A DNA stretch of 64,000 nt from positions 558,001 through 622,000 of the forward strand of contig JAQJVL010000161.1 in assembly GCA_035578905.1 (NCBI GenBank). Reading direction: 5' to 3'. The notes under the pieces were generated by a model. That model ran no database searches. It saw only the letters and a list, made by a program, of their open reading frames with translations, and was not told the DNA's origin. Both the position numbers and the translations under genes were made by a program. Positions 43,476 to 56,127 of this stretch are shown here, piece by piece. Numbering within the stretch: the first letter of the stretch is position 1; the number at the start of each line of letters is the position of its first letter. Origin of the DNA: Stictocephala bisonia. Its lineage: Eukaryota; Arthropoda; Insecta; Hemiptera; Membracidae.

Positions 43476-45165
43476 ATACAAAATTTGCTGAATCATCAAA
43501 GTAACCAAATAACAAAAAGGTCTGCTGATTTAGTTTTTCGAGATTTTAAAAAACATTAAAAAATCGAGTTGAGTTTTGCCATATTTTTTAGCGTAAAATG
43601 CTACAATCAAGACAAAAGTCCCATTTGTATACCGTAATAGATTATAGAGATAATCATTTTATGTAGGCAACTGTATTTAAAATATTATCATAATATCGTA
43701 TTCATAACTTGAAATGTTCTCACAATGTATTTAGATTCCTGATTCACGCACTTAAGTCTCAAACTCTCGATCGTACGGCCATGGTGATTATGGTGAAAAC
43801 TATTCCCGTTATTTATAAAGATGGCACGTCCAAATAAGCTGTTCCAAATAGCCATCACTAGTTATTCATACAAATAATCAGTTATTGAACAGTTTCAAAA
43901 CTTCGTTACACAACTACTTCTACCAACATTTGAAATTATCAGAAGGTTCATACTTATCATTTATTATCAGGAAATATATTATCATTTATTTCAGGTCCAT
44001 ACTTTAAAAGTTCATCACTAAAACTATTCTAAGACTTACAATTTCGAATGGATTTAATTAAATCGCGTTCAATCTGTAACATAAACTACGCATGGAACGT
44101 AAGCTATTGAAATTGAAAAACTATAATAATTTGAGATAGAATGCCCGGAGCAGTTTCGTTCTGGCACCATGACTAATAAAATAACGATTAATGTAGCTAC
44201 TACCAGTACATCGCCGACTCGATGGGTCCCAATATAAAATATACTGCTAGCCTTGGATTCGATTTTTATCCATTTTGTTTTGAATTTTTGTTGCCGTTTA
44301 CAATAGAGATGGGAATTACAGTTACTTTTTCGATAACCTGTTACGTAATTCTATTATATTCTCATAACGTGTTATATAATCTGTTATGTTTTAAACCTGT
44401 TACTCTCGACCCGTTGGCGTTCCATACAGTTATTCTGTTTCTGTTATGGCCTGACAATACTTAATGGCTCGAAGCCTCGTTACAGCTAGTCTAGATAACG
44501 TTCCAAGTTACCAAAGGTTAAGAAGTTCAACAAGAGATCAAGTAAGTTTATTATGTTTGGTATGTGGTTGAGGTTATGCCTAATGTTATGTTACGATGTT
44601 GATAATGAGTTGTCGTTGGGCTTTACTTGCCCATTACAGAGTTACCGCTCAAAGTTCATTCTGTTATCGATAATTTAACTGTAAACTGCAAGAGTCTTAA
44701 GTTTCATTTGTTGTTCAGTTACAGTTCCGCTTACTTCTCAGCGCGCTATATTTACTCTCCAATACCACCATGCGTTACAAAAATATATAAAGTTCGTTAT
44801 AACCTTATCATGCACTATGACTGGGAGTAACAAAAATAAAAGGGTATTTCATGTAACCTGTTAAATCTATAACAAGTTTCATTAAATAACATGTTATAGA
44901 TAACATTTCGTTAAATAACCCCAACTCTTCACTAACTCAACTTGGCACATGGAACGATGGAAGTAAAAATAGTACCATGAAAACCAAAACAAGGTTAACC
45001 TTTATCAGTCGGCACGGCAGTTGTTATCGCTAGTTAGTATTGTATTGACATTAATTATGGACATTAATAATTGACATTATTCTGTTAAAGGAATGGTGAA
45101 ATTGAGGTTAGCTGAAAAGAACATATTATTGTGTTTTCATTTTTGAAAATTAAGGGTTAAATACT
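43476..45165. other. AT-rich intron sequence; one possible hAT-like terminus
   Basis: SART1 intron 2. TAGAGATGGGAATTACAG near 44,306 and CCCCAACTCT near 44,930 resemble hAT-type ends enclosing GTTAC-rich inverted words, but no 8-bp duplication was found. No gene supported. Confidence 0.3.
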
Positions 45166-45169
45166 CAAC

Positions 45170-45245
45170 TCGAAAATAACTCGAACTCTAAAATATCTCT
45201 AAAAACTCGACTCGACTCCTAAAATTGCTAATCGCACACCCCTAA
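45170..45245. mobile_element. hAT-like right-end fragment
   Basis: ACTCAACTCGAAAATAACTCGA ... GCACACCCCTA, the same right-hand terminus as hAT-like copy 1 (5,950-6,016). No matching left end nearby, so a solo fragment or end of a more diverged copy. Confidence 0.55.
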
Positions 45246-46065
45246 ATATTATTAAACAAATGCTTAGTTAATGTAATCTCATTTCAGTCTGACTGGAATA
45301 ATATTTTAACTGTATTTTAAAATTTATTCAGTTCATATCATGACCTCCTAATTAGTATATTAATTTACTCATTTAAAATTGTTAAGATTTAGTTCATTTT
45401 GTTGTATCCCATTCTATGTTAAAATGTAGATAATTAATGTAGATAAGTTTATTAGTTTAAGAATTGTTATTTTTCCCATAATGATGGCGAATTTCTAACA
45501 AACTTTGTCTTCCTCATTTAATGGTGGAATGGATCATTTTGTGATGAGCCAACCATTCAAAAGCATGGAATAATTTATTTGGCTTGGATGGGACTCCCTA
45601 AAAAGTAACTGAAGAGGAGAATATTAATTGACTAGTTCAGCTAGCCAATAAACAAATGCTTCTTTTAACCAGCATTGCTCATACTGCATGAAATTATACC
45701 CGTCTCCATCCAGTCAAGTATAATTTCATTTATACACTCACTTGTAATATTTAGTTAACCTAACAAAATAAAAAACATAAATTAAAGATTGTCTACATGT
45801 TGTCTTTCCATTCATAACATAAATATTAATATTTATGACAGGGCAACTAAGGGGCCTACAGTTTTACGTGGAATCCGAACCACATATTTTTGGTCTGATT
45901 TTTAACTGACAAAAGCCACTTTAAAAAAATAAAATAAATAAATATTGTTAATATGCAATCCTACATACTGTATGTGTATAGATGAGTGGGTGAGTCATCA
46001 CCACTGTCATGGCACACTCTGATTAATACTAAACACTCTTTTAATAATACCATATGTGTAAAATA

Positions 46066-46815
46066 CGAGGCGTGTTTTTAAAGTAAATAAAGTTAAAGTA
46101 ATTAAAGTAAAAATAAGTAAATCTTTTCCAAAAATAATTTATTCACCTGAAAAGCCATACTTTACTCTACTTCTCTACATAATTCCCATTAATATTAAGG
46201 CACGTATCATATCTTGGGACCAGCTTTTGTATGCCATCGTCTAAGAAGGTTGCCGCCTGATTAGACAACCACTGCTTCACAGTCGTTTTTACTTCGTCAT
46301 CATCGAAGTGGCGCTGCCCCGCCAGAAGCGTCTTCAAGTGCAGAAACAAATGGTAGTCACTTGGCGCTACATCAGGACTGTATGGAGGGTGGTCCAATTG
46401 TTCCCAGCCAAAAGAAGTGATAAGGTCTTGTGTTCGATTTGCTGTGTGTGGACTGGCATTATCGTGGAGCAAAACGACACCTGCACTCAGCATGCCACGT
46501 GTTTTGTTTTGAATTGCGCGGTGCAGTTTTTTAAAAGTCTCACAGTACGCACCATACACTTCACTAATTTGGTGATGAATGTCAACTGCTTTGAAGCCTT
46601 GAGCACAGAGAAACCGTATTACAGCACGCACTTCGCAGTCGGCGGGATTCTCAATAGGTGAAGTCATTTTAAAATCACACAAACAGATGTAGACTCGATC
46701 GGATGATTCTGTTATGGCGTCTGTGGCTTCCCAACAGATATGGCTACACGGCGTGCATGCGCTAAACGGCGACAACGTAATTTAAAAACGGTACTTACTT
46801 TAAAATCACGCCTCG
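46066..46815 (-). mobile_element. mariner element with internally deleted transposase
   Basis: TA at 46,064-46,065 and 46,816-46,817; ends CGAGGCGTGTTTTTAAAGTA / TACTTTAAAATCACGCCTCG are inverted. It lies in the SART1 intron between exons 2 and 3, same orientation as the gene. Family matches the derivative at 30,513-31,421. Confidence 0.9.
46167..46667 (-). CDS. Internally deleted mariner transposase (166 codons)
   Basis: The ATG at 46,667 was chosen because MTSPIENPADCEVRAVIRFL matches a mariner N-terminus; the open frame extends further upstream without similarity. The N-terminal helix-turn-helix part (HHQISEVYG) joins directly to YCETFKKLHRAIQNK, so the middle with the first catalytic Asp (TGDETW region) is gone. 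HDNASPHTANRT and YSPDVAPSDYHLF keep the second and third Asp. Mariner transposases are about 345 residues; this is half. It might bind ends but cannot cut. Confidence 0.85.
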   Translation of the reverse strand: MTSPIENPADCEVRAVIRFLCAQGFKAVDIHHQISEVYGAYCETFKKLHRAIQNKTRGMLSAGVVLLHDNASPHTANRTQDLITSFGWEQLDHPPYSPDVAPSDYHLFLHLKTLLAGQRHFDDDEVKTTVKQWLSNQAATFLDDGIQKLVPRYDTCLNINGNYVEK

Positions 46816-46999
46816 TACATAATAATTTACAGTCAATAGATTTGTTACTAACCATATTCTAGTTCATATATGATTTAATTTTTGGTATAACCTGTTAGAT
46901 ATCATACAAAATGACTATACTCTTACTTTTCTTTATACAATATACTACTTAAACAAATGTCCATTGGCACTGAAGCCAGGATTTATAAGGTTCACTTAC

Positions 47000-47190
47000 C
47001 TTTTTTTCTGCTTTAAGTCTTTCCTCAGTAATTTTTCTGTTTTTAGCAACCCAAGCAGAAGCACTCTCATCATCACTGTCATCTGCTAGGCGTTTCACTT
47101 TTGCCAACTTTGCCTCTAGTGCCCGCTTTTCTTTGCGTTCCGCTAGCTTAGCTTTCAACTTCTCTGATTTCAGTTTTGCTGCAATATTGT
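47000..47190 (-). CDS. SART1: SART1 exon 2
   Basis: Two bases complete Asp, then [63 protein letters not shown]. Human has LREKLAAAKEKRLLNQKLGK, IKTLGEDDPWLDDTAAWIER. Long charged helix, probable coiled coil. Acceptor GTGCAG before 47,190; donor GTAAGT after 47,000; phase 0 at the end. Confidence 0.95.
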
Positions 47191-47350
47191 CTGCACAGCA
47201 AATAAATCAACACATAATTTACTACTCAAAATGGGCTGTTATTTATTGTAATGTGCAAGTAATAAAACTGTCTATTTTTAAGTAAATATAAATAATAAAT
47301 CTTAGATAGTTAATCTCCTCATATTAACAACAGAAATAAAACATCTTTAA

Positions 47351-48003
47351 CCCTTTCCACGCGTATTACAGGATTTCTCATAACGTTATATTTATGTAAA
47401 ACGTGTATTACGGTATTTCTCGCATTTGAATACTTTGAGATAAATATTTAAATTTAAGTGATAAAACTATACTAACGTGTACGTAGATGGTTATTGAGGT
47501 AATTTTGAAGACAACAGAAAAGATGACAAAGTTTTTTGTCATCGTGACCTTCACGCACTGTCGCCATGGCAACCGAGCGGCCATTGTGTGCTGCTACGCC
47601 GCGCGTATTACGGGATTTCTCGGACCACCCAAATGAGTGTTTTGAGTTATTTCACACACAAAAAAAACATTCTAGGGATACTTGTAAGTGCTTGTATGTC
47701 ATCTATATTAGTAAACTTGTAAATAATTATTATGATTACATATATATTTTAGCTTAATCTAATTTATTTTTTTTTATAGATTTATGAGTAAATAAACAGA
47801 ATAATTGTTCAACAATGGGAATTTTACAAATTGCTGTATATTAAATATTGATTTAAAAATGCCAGTTTGGATTGTGTTTTCTTAACAGTTGTTGGCCTTA
47901 TAACAAAATTCCAAATAGAACTTTAAACATTTTTAAAATATTTTTTTTTAATTTATGACACGTTTAAAAGAAATAGCAAATTTCTTATGTAGCGTGCAAA
48001 TGG
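47351..48003. mobile_element. piggyBac-like non-autonomous element with repeated motif
   Basis: TTAA at 47,347-47,350 and 48,004-48,007. Ends CCCTTTCCACGCGTA and the complement of TAGCGTGCAAATGG agree at about 11 of 15 positions. GCGTATTACRGGATTTCTC occurs near 47,360 and 47,600 and with changes near 47,402. No transposase seen. Confidence 0.6.
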
Positions 48004-48009
48004 TTAAAA

Positions 48010-48900
48010 CATAGTATCTTTATTTTTTGATTGTACTATTTTGAGTTATTCATATAGTAATATCATATAAAATGTGATTTAAACGGTTTCTATTTGTTTT
48101 CTCTTTTTTCACAGTTTTGTTCTCATTAGTATTATACTATGATGGTTTATAAAAATATTGACATTTTTAAATCACCCTTCATTAATCTGATTGACATGAG
48201 AAACTAACTATTACATTTATGGAAACAGGATGCAAACACGGACACAGACCAATCACATTACTTGTACCACAATTTACTGCTTTAATAATAAAAAATATTG
48301 GCATATGTAAGGTATAATTTGAATCAATTTCATTAATAGAAATGGTAAATTCTATTATTTACAGTAATGTTTCTTTTAGCTTGGTGATGCAATGATAAAT
48401 ATCTTAATTCAAACCACTAATTAGTTAATTTTATATATATATTTTTAGAATTTTGACCAAGTAAATGACATGGTCCTTTGTTTCTTTCACCGGCTATATG
48501 GCATTATTTTATCATTTGTTATATCTTACTCATATGAATTTTCCTTTCTCCCTTAATTGCCCTTTTATATAATTTCTATTTCTTATATTCAAAGATTTTT
48601 TATGAACTAAAACATAAATAACAATATTTAATGTGTAAAAAGTTACTTTCGATAATATAAAGCCAAATTATAAATGTTTCTCAGTATCATAAAATGTTAA
48701 TACTAACTTTAAACTAAAGTAATAGAAGAGAAAAATCTAATACTAATATTGTTTGGGGAAAATGTTTATTTCCACTAGTTTTACTGGGAATGTGCACAAT
48801 ATGTAATAAATTATATTAAAGTCACAATTTTGGATTCAACAAGAGGGTTTTAGTATTGGATTTTATTATTTCGTCTCTTGAATATACATAGTCCTAGTGT
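48010..48900. other. AT-rich intron sequence, no feature recognised
   Basis: SART1 intron 1 (between exons 1 and 2 of those found). Nothing supported. Confidence 0.4.
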
Positions 48901-48904
48901 ACAG

Positions 48905-50227
48905 TGAGACCCATCCCCCCCACCAAAGCTGGAAAGCATGCCAACTGGGGGATGGCTCAAAACAAGTCAAGCGATGGGATCGCGGGTGGCAGTTGGAGGG
49001 TCAAAATAACACTCGGCAGCTGAGCAAAACTAATTTTATTATCAAGTCAAACAACATATTATTTAATGAAAACGGCAGAAGGCCACAATATCCATTCGCA
49101 CTTAAATAAAGAACAAGAAACACTAAAATAACCAAGATAATACAAAACCCACAAAAACACTTAACGCTACAAATACCAAAATTAACAATTAACAACTACA
49201 TGGCCTATCTGTAGTTTAGCCTGAGACCCCCAAAACGTAAGACAAATTTATTAACAATTTAAAAGTGACCAATTTAGGAACAATTTTGACAACCCCAAAT
49301 AACCCCCGGCAATTTAGCCCCACAAACCATGATTCCACCGAGGCCAGGGAGTAAGCCGGAATCCCTGGGCAGCTCCGAATTAGAAGTTAAGTCCAAGAAC
49401 AATAATCCCCTTTTGGTGAACGTTTAAAAAAGAAGTAATTAAAAATAAAATATAACCCGGTACCGTTTTAGTAAAAATTCACTTCAAAACATACTACAAC
49501 TAGCAAAATAAATAACACTTAACTAACTCACTAGGCCTAAACATATAAATAAATAACATAACTTAACCATAGGGACCTAACAAATATAAAATCTAAAAAA
49601 ATATAACAACAAATAAAACTAACTAAATAAATAACAATAAATATCAACATAAGTTTTTTCTTTTTTTAAATTTTAAATATATATATAGCAATGTCCCCAT
49701 GGCTGTTTCATAAAGCACTTTGTCCAATCAGTTTTAGGCCTAGGCCTCAATTAAATAGTTCCACGAACTTTTTTTTTCTTCTTTTATATTTCATTTTAAA
49801 TAAGACACCCGCAAAACCCCCAGCTCAGCCGCCGGGAAACAAAATGGAATGCACTGACCTGAGGACTGAAGACTTCTACCCCAAAGATGAAGAGAGGGTA
49901 GCGGGCGACTCTAGGCTCCAACATGGTCCTCAGGCCAGGCTAGCAGTGAAGATGGTCGAACTTTGCCCGGACGACAGGCTGAGGGTTGAAACGTCCTGCT
50001 CAAGGACCCTGGAGTTTTATAGTCTCTAGCCGATCATGGTAATCTCAGCAGGCAGAGCCAAAGACAAAATGACGGCCAACCTGACAGACAAAGGCTGGAA
50101 CACGGAACGACCGAGTCCGAGCCAACGGCCACCAAAGTAAGCGAATCGCCGGGCACAAGCGGTCTCAGGCAGCCCGGCAGACCACGACGGAAAAAAACGA
50201 AATGTACCGGTCAAACGACCCGGTACA
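48905..50227 (-). mobile_element. LTR-like repeat (family A), copy 3, complete
   Basis: Minus orientation; ends TGTACCGGGTCG and GGGTCTCA. ACAG at 48,901-48,904 and 50,228-50,231 is a 4-bp target duplication. 1,323 bp, the longest copy. Minus-strand 5' palindrome TGTACCGG/CCGGTACA at 50,227 inward; 3' hairpin at about 48,905-48,960. No retroviral proteins nearby, so a solo LTR is the simplest reading. Confidence 0.88.
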
Positions 50228-50337
50228 ACAGTTTTAGATGTTTAATACTTTGCTAATGAGGTATTAATTTGAAATGTACGATGACAAAAAGGTAATTTAA
50301 TTAAATATTTACAGTACATTTAAAATAATTTATTAAA

Positions 50338-50660
50338 CTAGTGTCTTATCACACCAGTTGTACCTAGATCACACCAGTTGTACCTAGATCACACCAGTTG
50401 TACCTATATCACACCAGTTGTACCTAGATCACACCAGTTGTACCTAGATCACACCAGTTGTACCTAGATCACACCAGTTGTACCTAGATCACACCAGTTG
50501 TACCTAGATCACACCAGTTGTACCTAGATCGTATTAAACTAGTGTCTTATCACACCAGTTGTACCTAGATCGTATTAAACTTTGTGTCTTATCACACCAG
50601 TTGTACCTAGATCGTATTAAACTAGTGTCTTATCACACCAGTTGTACCTAGATCGTATTC
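50338..50660. repeat. Two-level tandem array (20-bp unit and 41-bp unit)
   Basis: ACACCAGTTGTACCTAGATC repeats nine times in a row from 50,351, then three more times separated by a 21-bp spacer GTATTAAACTAGTGTCTTATC. So a 20-bp array is embedded in a 41-bp higher-order repeat. About 130 bp from SART1 exon 1 in intron 1. Confidence 0.95.
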
Positions 50661-50792
50661 AACTTTGTTTTACTATCGAAAGGTTTAGTTGTATAAATGC
50701 TATCTTTTCATTTGTCATTCTGTTGTTAATGCCTTCCTCTTTAGTAAATAGCCAAAGTTATCAAAGTATAACAATTACTTATCAAATATTAC

Positions 50793-51095
50793 CTGCAGGT
50801 TTGTGTACAAATTCGCCCATATCCACTCCACCATCTTTAGTTCGCTCTTCTCCTTTAACCGGCGCAGTCGGCTGCACTTCCAGAGGTTTTAAACCTAACT
50901 TAGCTCGCAACCGATTGGTCTCCTCAATGCTGAGGCTCTGGTCTGAAGATGAGCTGTTGGATATACGGGGAGGGCTGGGTGCCCGTGGAGGTGCAGGTGG
51001 TGGCGAGGATACTGAAATGACAGGAGGTGGTGGTGGAGGTGGAGTATCCTGCCGTGATATCTTTGGCGGAGGCGGCACCAGGATGACATCATCAT
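50793..51095 (-). CDS. SART1: SART1 exon 1 of those found (not the first of the gene)
   Basis: Two bases complete a codon, then [16 protein letters not shown], a Pro-rich tract, [34 protein letters not shown] and [10 protein letters not shown] plus one base. Human SART1 has [20 protein letters not shown], the family signature. Acceptor TGTGTTGCAG before 51,095 and entry in mid-codon show that at least one more exon lies upstream. Donor GTAAT after 50,793. SART1 bridges U4/U6 and U5 in the tri-snRNP in the nucleus and is needed for its recruitment to the spliceosome. Confidence 0.97.
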
Positions 51096-51098
51096 CTG

Positions 51099-53946
51099 CA
51101 ACACAAAATAAAGCTACTTAGTACACACTAGCTGAGTATGTAGTACTAGCTGGACTGTTGTTTACAATATAATAGAGACAATGAAATATATGTCAGGATA
51201 TTTCTTAAATTAAAACTAAAGAGTTTTTGGAGAATTACTTATTTGTTGTATATGTAAGCCCCCAACAGAATGCTTTCAATCTTTCTGCAACGGTGTATAA
51301 AAAAACAAAAACTTTCTGCAAGTACTATATTATGGTACCAATAGCGTAAAATATCAACTGAAAAAAACATTAGTTATGTGGTATATTTTCCAAACATACA
51401 ATGTAACCTAAAGATGTTTACCAAAGTAATTAGAAACACACTGTTCTAGTTAAAATATTTTAAAAGGCTTTTATGAATAGATTATTTTATTTTTGTACTT
51501 TACATTCAAACTCAATACACAAATAAGAAAGTTTAAATAACTCATTGCCAGCAAGCACTTCTAAATAATTGAACTATGGATTTTATTTGGAATTTGTTTT
51601 ATTCACTGAATTATTGATCTTGTTCTTTGTCGAAAAATGAATTATTTTGTTTGATAAATATTCTTCGTTCTCAGTATTATGATTAAATTAAAATTATTAG
51701 ATAATATAAATATAAGATTATATCTTATTTATTACTACCAATGCCAAAGACAAGAACGTAAAATTTTAAATATTTAATTTCACAATTTGTTCCCAGAATG
51801 AGCTGCTTCTTATAGTTACGTAAATGATCACCCAGAATCGTATAAACCTACTGATTTTATCCACAATTATATAAATTACATTTCCTAATGCTCAATGTAG
51901 AAGTAAAATATTAAATTAAGGGATAGAAACTATGTTTATTTATGTTTAGTTCAAGTTTATTTGACCAAGATTTTAACGATCTTGGCATTTTAAAATTGAC
52001 AAATCTAAATGTCAATTTTAGTATGCACTTACCCTTTTTATGTATAAGTGCATTCAAGTATAGAGGTAGAGTACTTTTTCGTTCTTTATTTACTGAACGA
52101 AGTACTGAAAGTACTACCGGTTTCAAAGAACTATGGAACTTTAGGTACCTAAATATGTACAGTATCCGAATACAACCTGCCGAATTCCGATAACCTGACT
52201 GTAGCAGAATCTGTCGGACTGTACTGGACTGAAAATAACCAATGTTTCCGTTGGTTGCAGTCGTATACATCGCAACAGAACGTCCTGGATTATGTCATAA
52301 ATAATGTGTTTTAAGATTTTTAAGTAGTATTTTCTCTGAGCAAAGAATAATAGAATTGACATTATTACTCAAACACGATGTACTGATCCTATCATAATTG
52401 GAAAGCAAGAGTGGAGAGATGGGTAGTTCACGAACGATCGAGTCAAATGAACTAGTCAACTTAGTGAACGAGTTTACTAGTTCCGTTCAAAGTGAATATC
52501 AGAGCTAGAAAAGAACGCAAACAAAATCATTAAAAATATGAACGCTGATTCGTGCAGCAGACAGCCATGCATCACATGTAGTATCTAAAATAATGAAGGC
52601 GTTTTATGTTTATTACAACTAACATATGTTGTCGTAATAAACAACATACAAGTTTTGTACATTTTATAAACGTACAAAACGTTTTATTTCAAAGTAAAGT
52701 AAAGCACTTTATGTTTCAACTGTAAATCCTTGTTGTATGTTTATATGGAACTGAAATGTTCACGTAATGTTCCTTAAAAACACAGTAAGTTATTTTTACG
52801 TATATTATAATATTAAATTGTTGTGCTAACATGACGCGTTCTTTAACATAGTATACTACGGAGTTTTTTCAAGACACGATATAATAATATAGATATAAAA
52901 ATGTTCAGGGGAAAAATAAGATTTAGAGTTATACAAGGTTGATTTTCACAAATTAATTAAATAACAATCAGTGATTTGTAAAACAATGTATCAATTTAAA
53001 AAAGTGTTGCTATCTGTACAAAAATGCCTTGTATAGAAAATATTTAATAACGGCACCATTATCATGCGACTTAATAGCCCGGTGCGCCCGCTACAATACA
53101 GCCTGTAGAATGCCTGCAAACCAGAGTTAGGCAAGGGTTCATTCATTTCTGTAACTCTCAGTAGCTGTTGTTCATTTCGTAAAATCGCAAAACCCATCTG
53201 ACATTCTGAATCTGTCAGTACATAGTTTGTTTTTAAGTTGCACTACAAATACGGTTCTAATTAGTTGTTTATGCACAAAACCACACATCGTTCTGCAGAG
53301 ATTAATGTTGTAATTTTGGGGCACGGAAAAGTAGTTTCTCAATCAGATGATTTCTTTCTGCAGCCTTCTCCCTCGTTCTGCGACAATGTCGCCCTGTCGC
53401 ACGTTATTCTGTTTTGGGGTATGTAAGAATTACTTAATAAATAAACCAATATTAACTATTATAAAGTTGTTAAAGGATAGAAACCAAAGAAATGGGATAT
53501 GGAAGAAAAAGGAAGTTGTGATATTGAGTGAAATTGACGTTTTTTTTCTAGGCTGTATGCCTGAATACAATTAGGTATTGATTGATTATATATGAATTAA
53601 ACTTAAATTAAAAGAGTCCATTTATAATAAGGACACACCTACATATACAATGTAACAAACTACATGAAAGCGATCTTGTACAAATCCATATTTGATCATG
53701 TGCATAACTCTCTAGAGATGAAATCTTGGATAATTTCTGCTGTCTTGGAATTGCAACTTTTTGGAAGTTTTTTGAATCGGACGAATTTAAAAAAAAAATC
53801 TGTTATCTCATACAAACAAATCAACAATATATAGGTTTCAAATTAAAATATCAATTTGGAATTTTTACAATCTATTCATTCTTATAACAGAAACAAATAG
53901 CCAACATAACACATTGGAGTGAAACTCGAATAGATCTGTGGTATGG
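51099..53946. other. AT-rich sequence; upstream intron, nothing firmly recognised
   Basis: The missing SART1 5' exon was looked for on the minus strand and not found. At 52,425-52,510 the sequence CTAGTCAACTTAGTGAACGA and neighbours matches 2,560-2,640 in hAT-like copy 1, and AGAGATGGGTAGTTCACGAAC at 52,413 resembles a hAT end, but no element was delimited. Confidence 0.4.
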
Positions 53947-53950
53947 TTAA

Positions 53951-54717
53951 CACGTTCACTGCGTCAGAAGATCCCAGGGGTTTTGAGTCGTAGGCGTACA
54001 TTCACACAATGATGAAACTCACATTTAATTCCTTAATTGTGATATTTTTTGTTGTAATTAATGCATTGTTGCAGGAGTTGAACTCTATAGAAGCTTTTTT
54101 CTTTATTAATTTAATAGTAACCTACTCTTACACGAGATCTATAGCTTACATGCCGCACCAGAGTAATGACGTATTAGTTATATGCGGTACGAGACCTATA
54201 GACCTTGTCGATCACATGGTAGACTAAATGTCAATATAAGCAAACAAATTGTCAGCTCTTAATTGAAAATGAAATGAAAAACGTTTTATTTTGTGAGGCA
54301 TATTTAGGACCATTAGGTCCTCTCTTACACTTAACCTCAACAAAGGCAGGAGAGTTGTTCCACGTGGTTGCTGAGTCGTCTGTTTGTTTACAACATAATC
54401 TCAATTTCTCAGCTAGCTAGAGTATAATTTATTACAGTACTTCCTTATATGCAACACGAGATCCTGAGGACTTGTGCTTATATGCTATATCCACACGCAT
54501 AGCACTAATTACGCCAGAAACTTGATGGTTCTAAAACAATAACCTTGAGTGCTATATCTTCAATTTATGACGTGATATTATTGTGCGCAGAACTTCTGTT
54601 GCGCAACGTGATCTCAAGATCTAGTCCCACACTGAATTGATGGTATGCAACGAGACTCCGAGATCACGTGACGCCGAGAATGAATGGCCGAGAAATTATG
54701 ACTACGCAGTGAACATG
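53951..54717. mobile_element. piggyBac-like non-autonomous element with repeated motif
   Basis: TTAA at 53,947-53,950 and 54,718-54,721; inverted ends CACGTTCACTGCGT / ACGCAGTGAACATG (13 of 14). Motif family (G)CAACACGAGATCCTGAGGA / CACGAGATCTATAG / TACGAGACCTATAGAC / CAACGAGACTCCGAGATC recurs at about 54,130, 54,185, 54,450, 54,600 and 54,645. A short retroposon tail sits inside. Confidence 0.8.
54268..54355 (-). mobile_element. Short retroposon tail (GAGAGGACC type), copy 3
   Basis: Complement of TGTAAGAGAGGACCTAATGG and CAAAATAAAACG with a TTTCATTTCATT tail, like copies at 8,348 and 26,848. It lies inside the piggyBac-like element and so is younger than it. Confidence 0.6.
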
Positions 54718-55142
54718 TTAAATATGTTTTTTTTCAAAGCTGTAGCTTTTGTTAGATGAATAAAACAGAGAAAAGTCTATTTATACTCGGAACAGAACAA
54801 ACTGAACAGCTGACAAATCAAAATAACAGAAACAGCCAAAATGTTTAACTATTTCTGCAGGGTTTTCTGCAGTCATTCTTTTTCATTGTCTTTAATGGTA
54901 CTACAAATAGGTCATTCTGCAAAAAAAATTGAAAGTGCCATTCCATTAAATGATGGGATTAGCTTTTTTAAAATGTTGTTGTCCCGTGGAATCAGCACTT
55001 AAGTGTTAGGGAAAAAAGCCGGAGATACATGTTGTTCTTTTCCTGAACAGATTATTTACCAATAACACCATAACAGCAGTGATACAAGGAAGTATATTGA
55101 GAGTTACACGCAGGACGAAAAAATTATCTATAATTTTATTAA

Positions 55143-56077
55143 CCCCTTTAGTGCTACCCACCACACTAGCCTGACCGCAGAGTTCGATGCTTGCTGCCAA
55201 GTAAAATAATTTTTAGCTTAAAGGCGAAATTTGAAAATCTGTTAACATGCTAAAAATCTAGCCTGACTGCAGATGTCAGCGCTGGCTGCGGAGAATGATA
55301 AATTCTCAGCCTAAAACATGTTAGGCTAAGAATTTGATTTTGCCCAAGGAGCTCAAAGGTCCTGGGCAAAGTTAAAATCCTCGAGCTGAAAATTCATGAA
55401 TCTGCACGTCTATAGGAGGCAGGGTGTTTCAAGAGTAGACGCAGTGTTTTGTCTAAAAGTGCAAGCGTCTACATAGTACACACTACGTATTTTTGAATAT
55501 ATAAGACAGACTTGTTTATTTTATTGGCCACTATCGATGTCATTTTATTCTAAAAGTATTAGAGAATCGATATGTGGCCATTTGGTAATCGACTTTCTAT
55601 ATTTTTTTGTGTGGAGGAAAATCGAGGTTGTATTCATCTATTTGTTTAGTGATGTTCGTGAGTGCGTTTTGTTGTTCAGTTGTATGTTTTATTCAACAGA
55701 AATGCATTATTCATAGAAATAGTTAGTTTTATAAAACTTTTATTTTGAAATTTTGTGTTCCGTATTTATAATAAATTCATTGTTTTTAGCATAACTAATA
55801 AAAACTTTGCTGTGAAAGATTCCTTGCTACACAATGTTATTGATGAAGAGCTGTTGCTTCAAAACCAAAATACCTCATTTACTATAATAATTTGTTTTTA
55901 TAACAATGGTTTTATAGAAATAAAACAGTGCAATGTCATATTAATACAATTGAGTAGTTTTTGCTTGTTTGTTCAAATCATATGTTTCAAATGTCAAGTT
56001 CTAAACAAATGTTTGTGAGGACAGTATTTTTTATATTTCCTCTATACTCCTTATCTATATTTATAAAAGAGGATGTT

Positions 56078-56127
<50 letters not shown>

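Noticed and set aside
44300..44935. A hAT-like element with ends AGAGATGGG and CCCAACTCT
   Set aside because: End similarity is short and no 8-bp duplication could be found; left as a remark only.
49691..50214. 112-codon plus frame and 62-codon minus frame
   Set aside because: Both lie inside LTR-like copy 3; the other copies do not keep the frames intact.
50338..50660. CRISPR array
   Set aside because: Repeats are directly adjacent or separated by one identical spacer; eukaryotic tandem repeat, no unique spacers.
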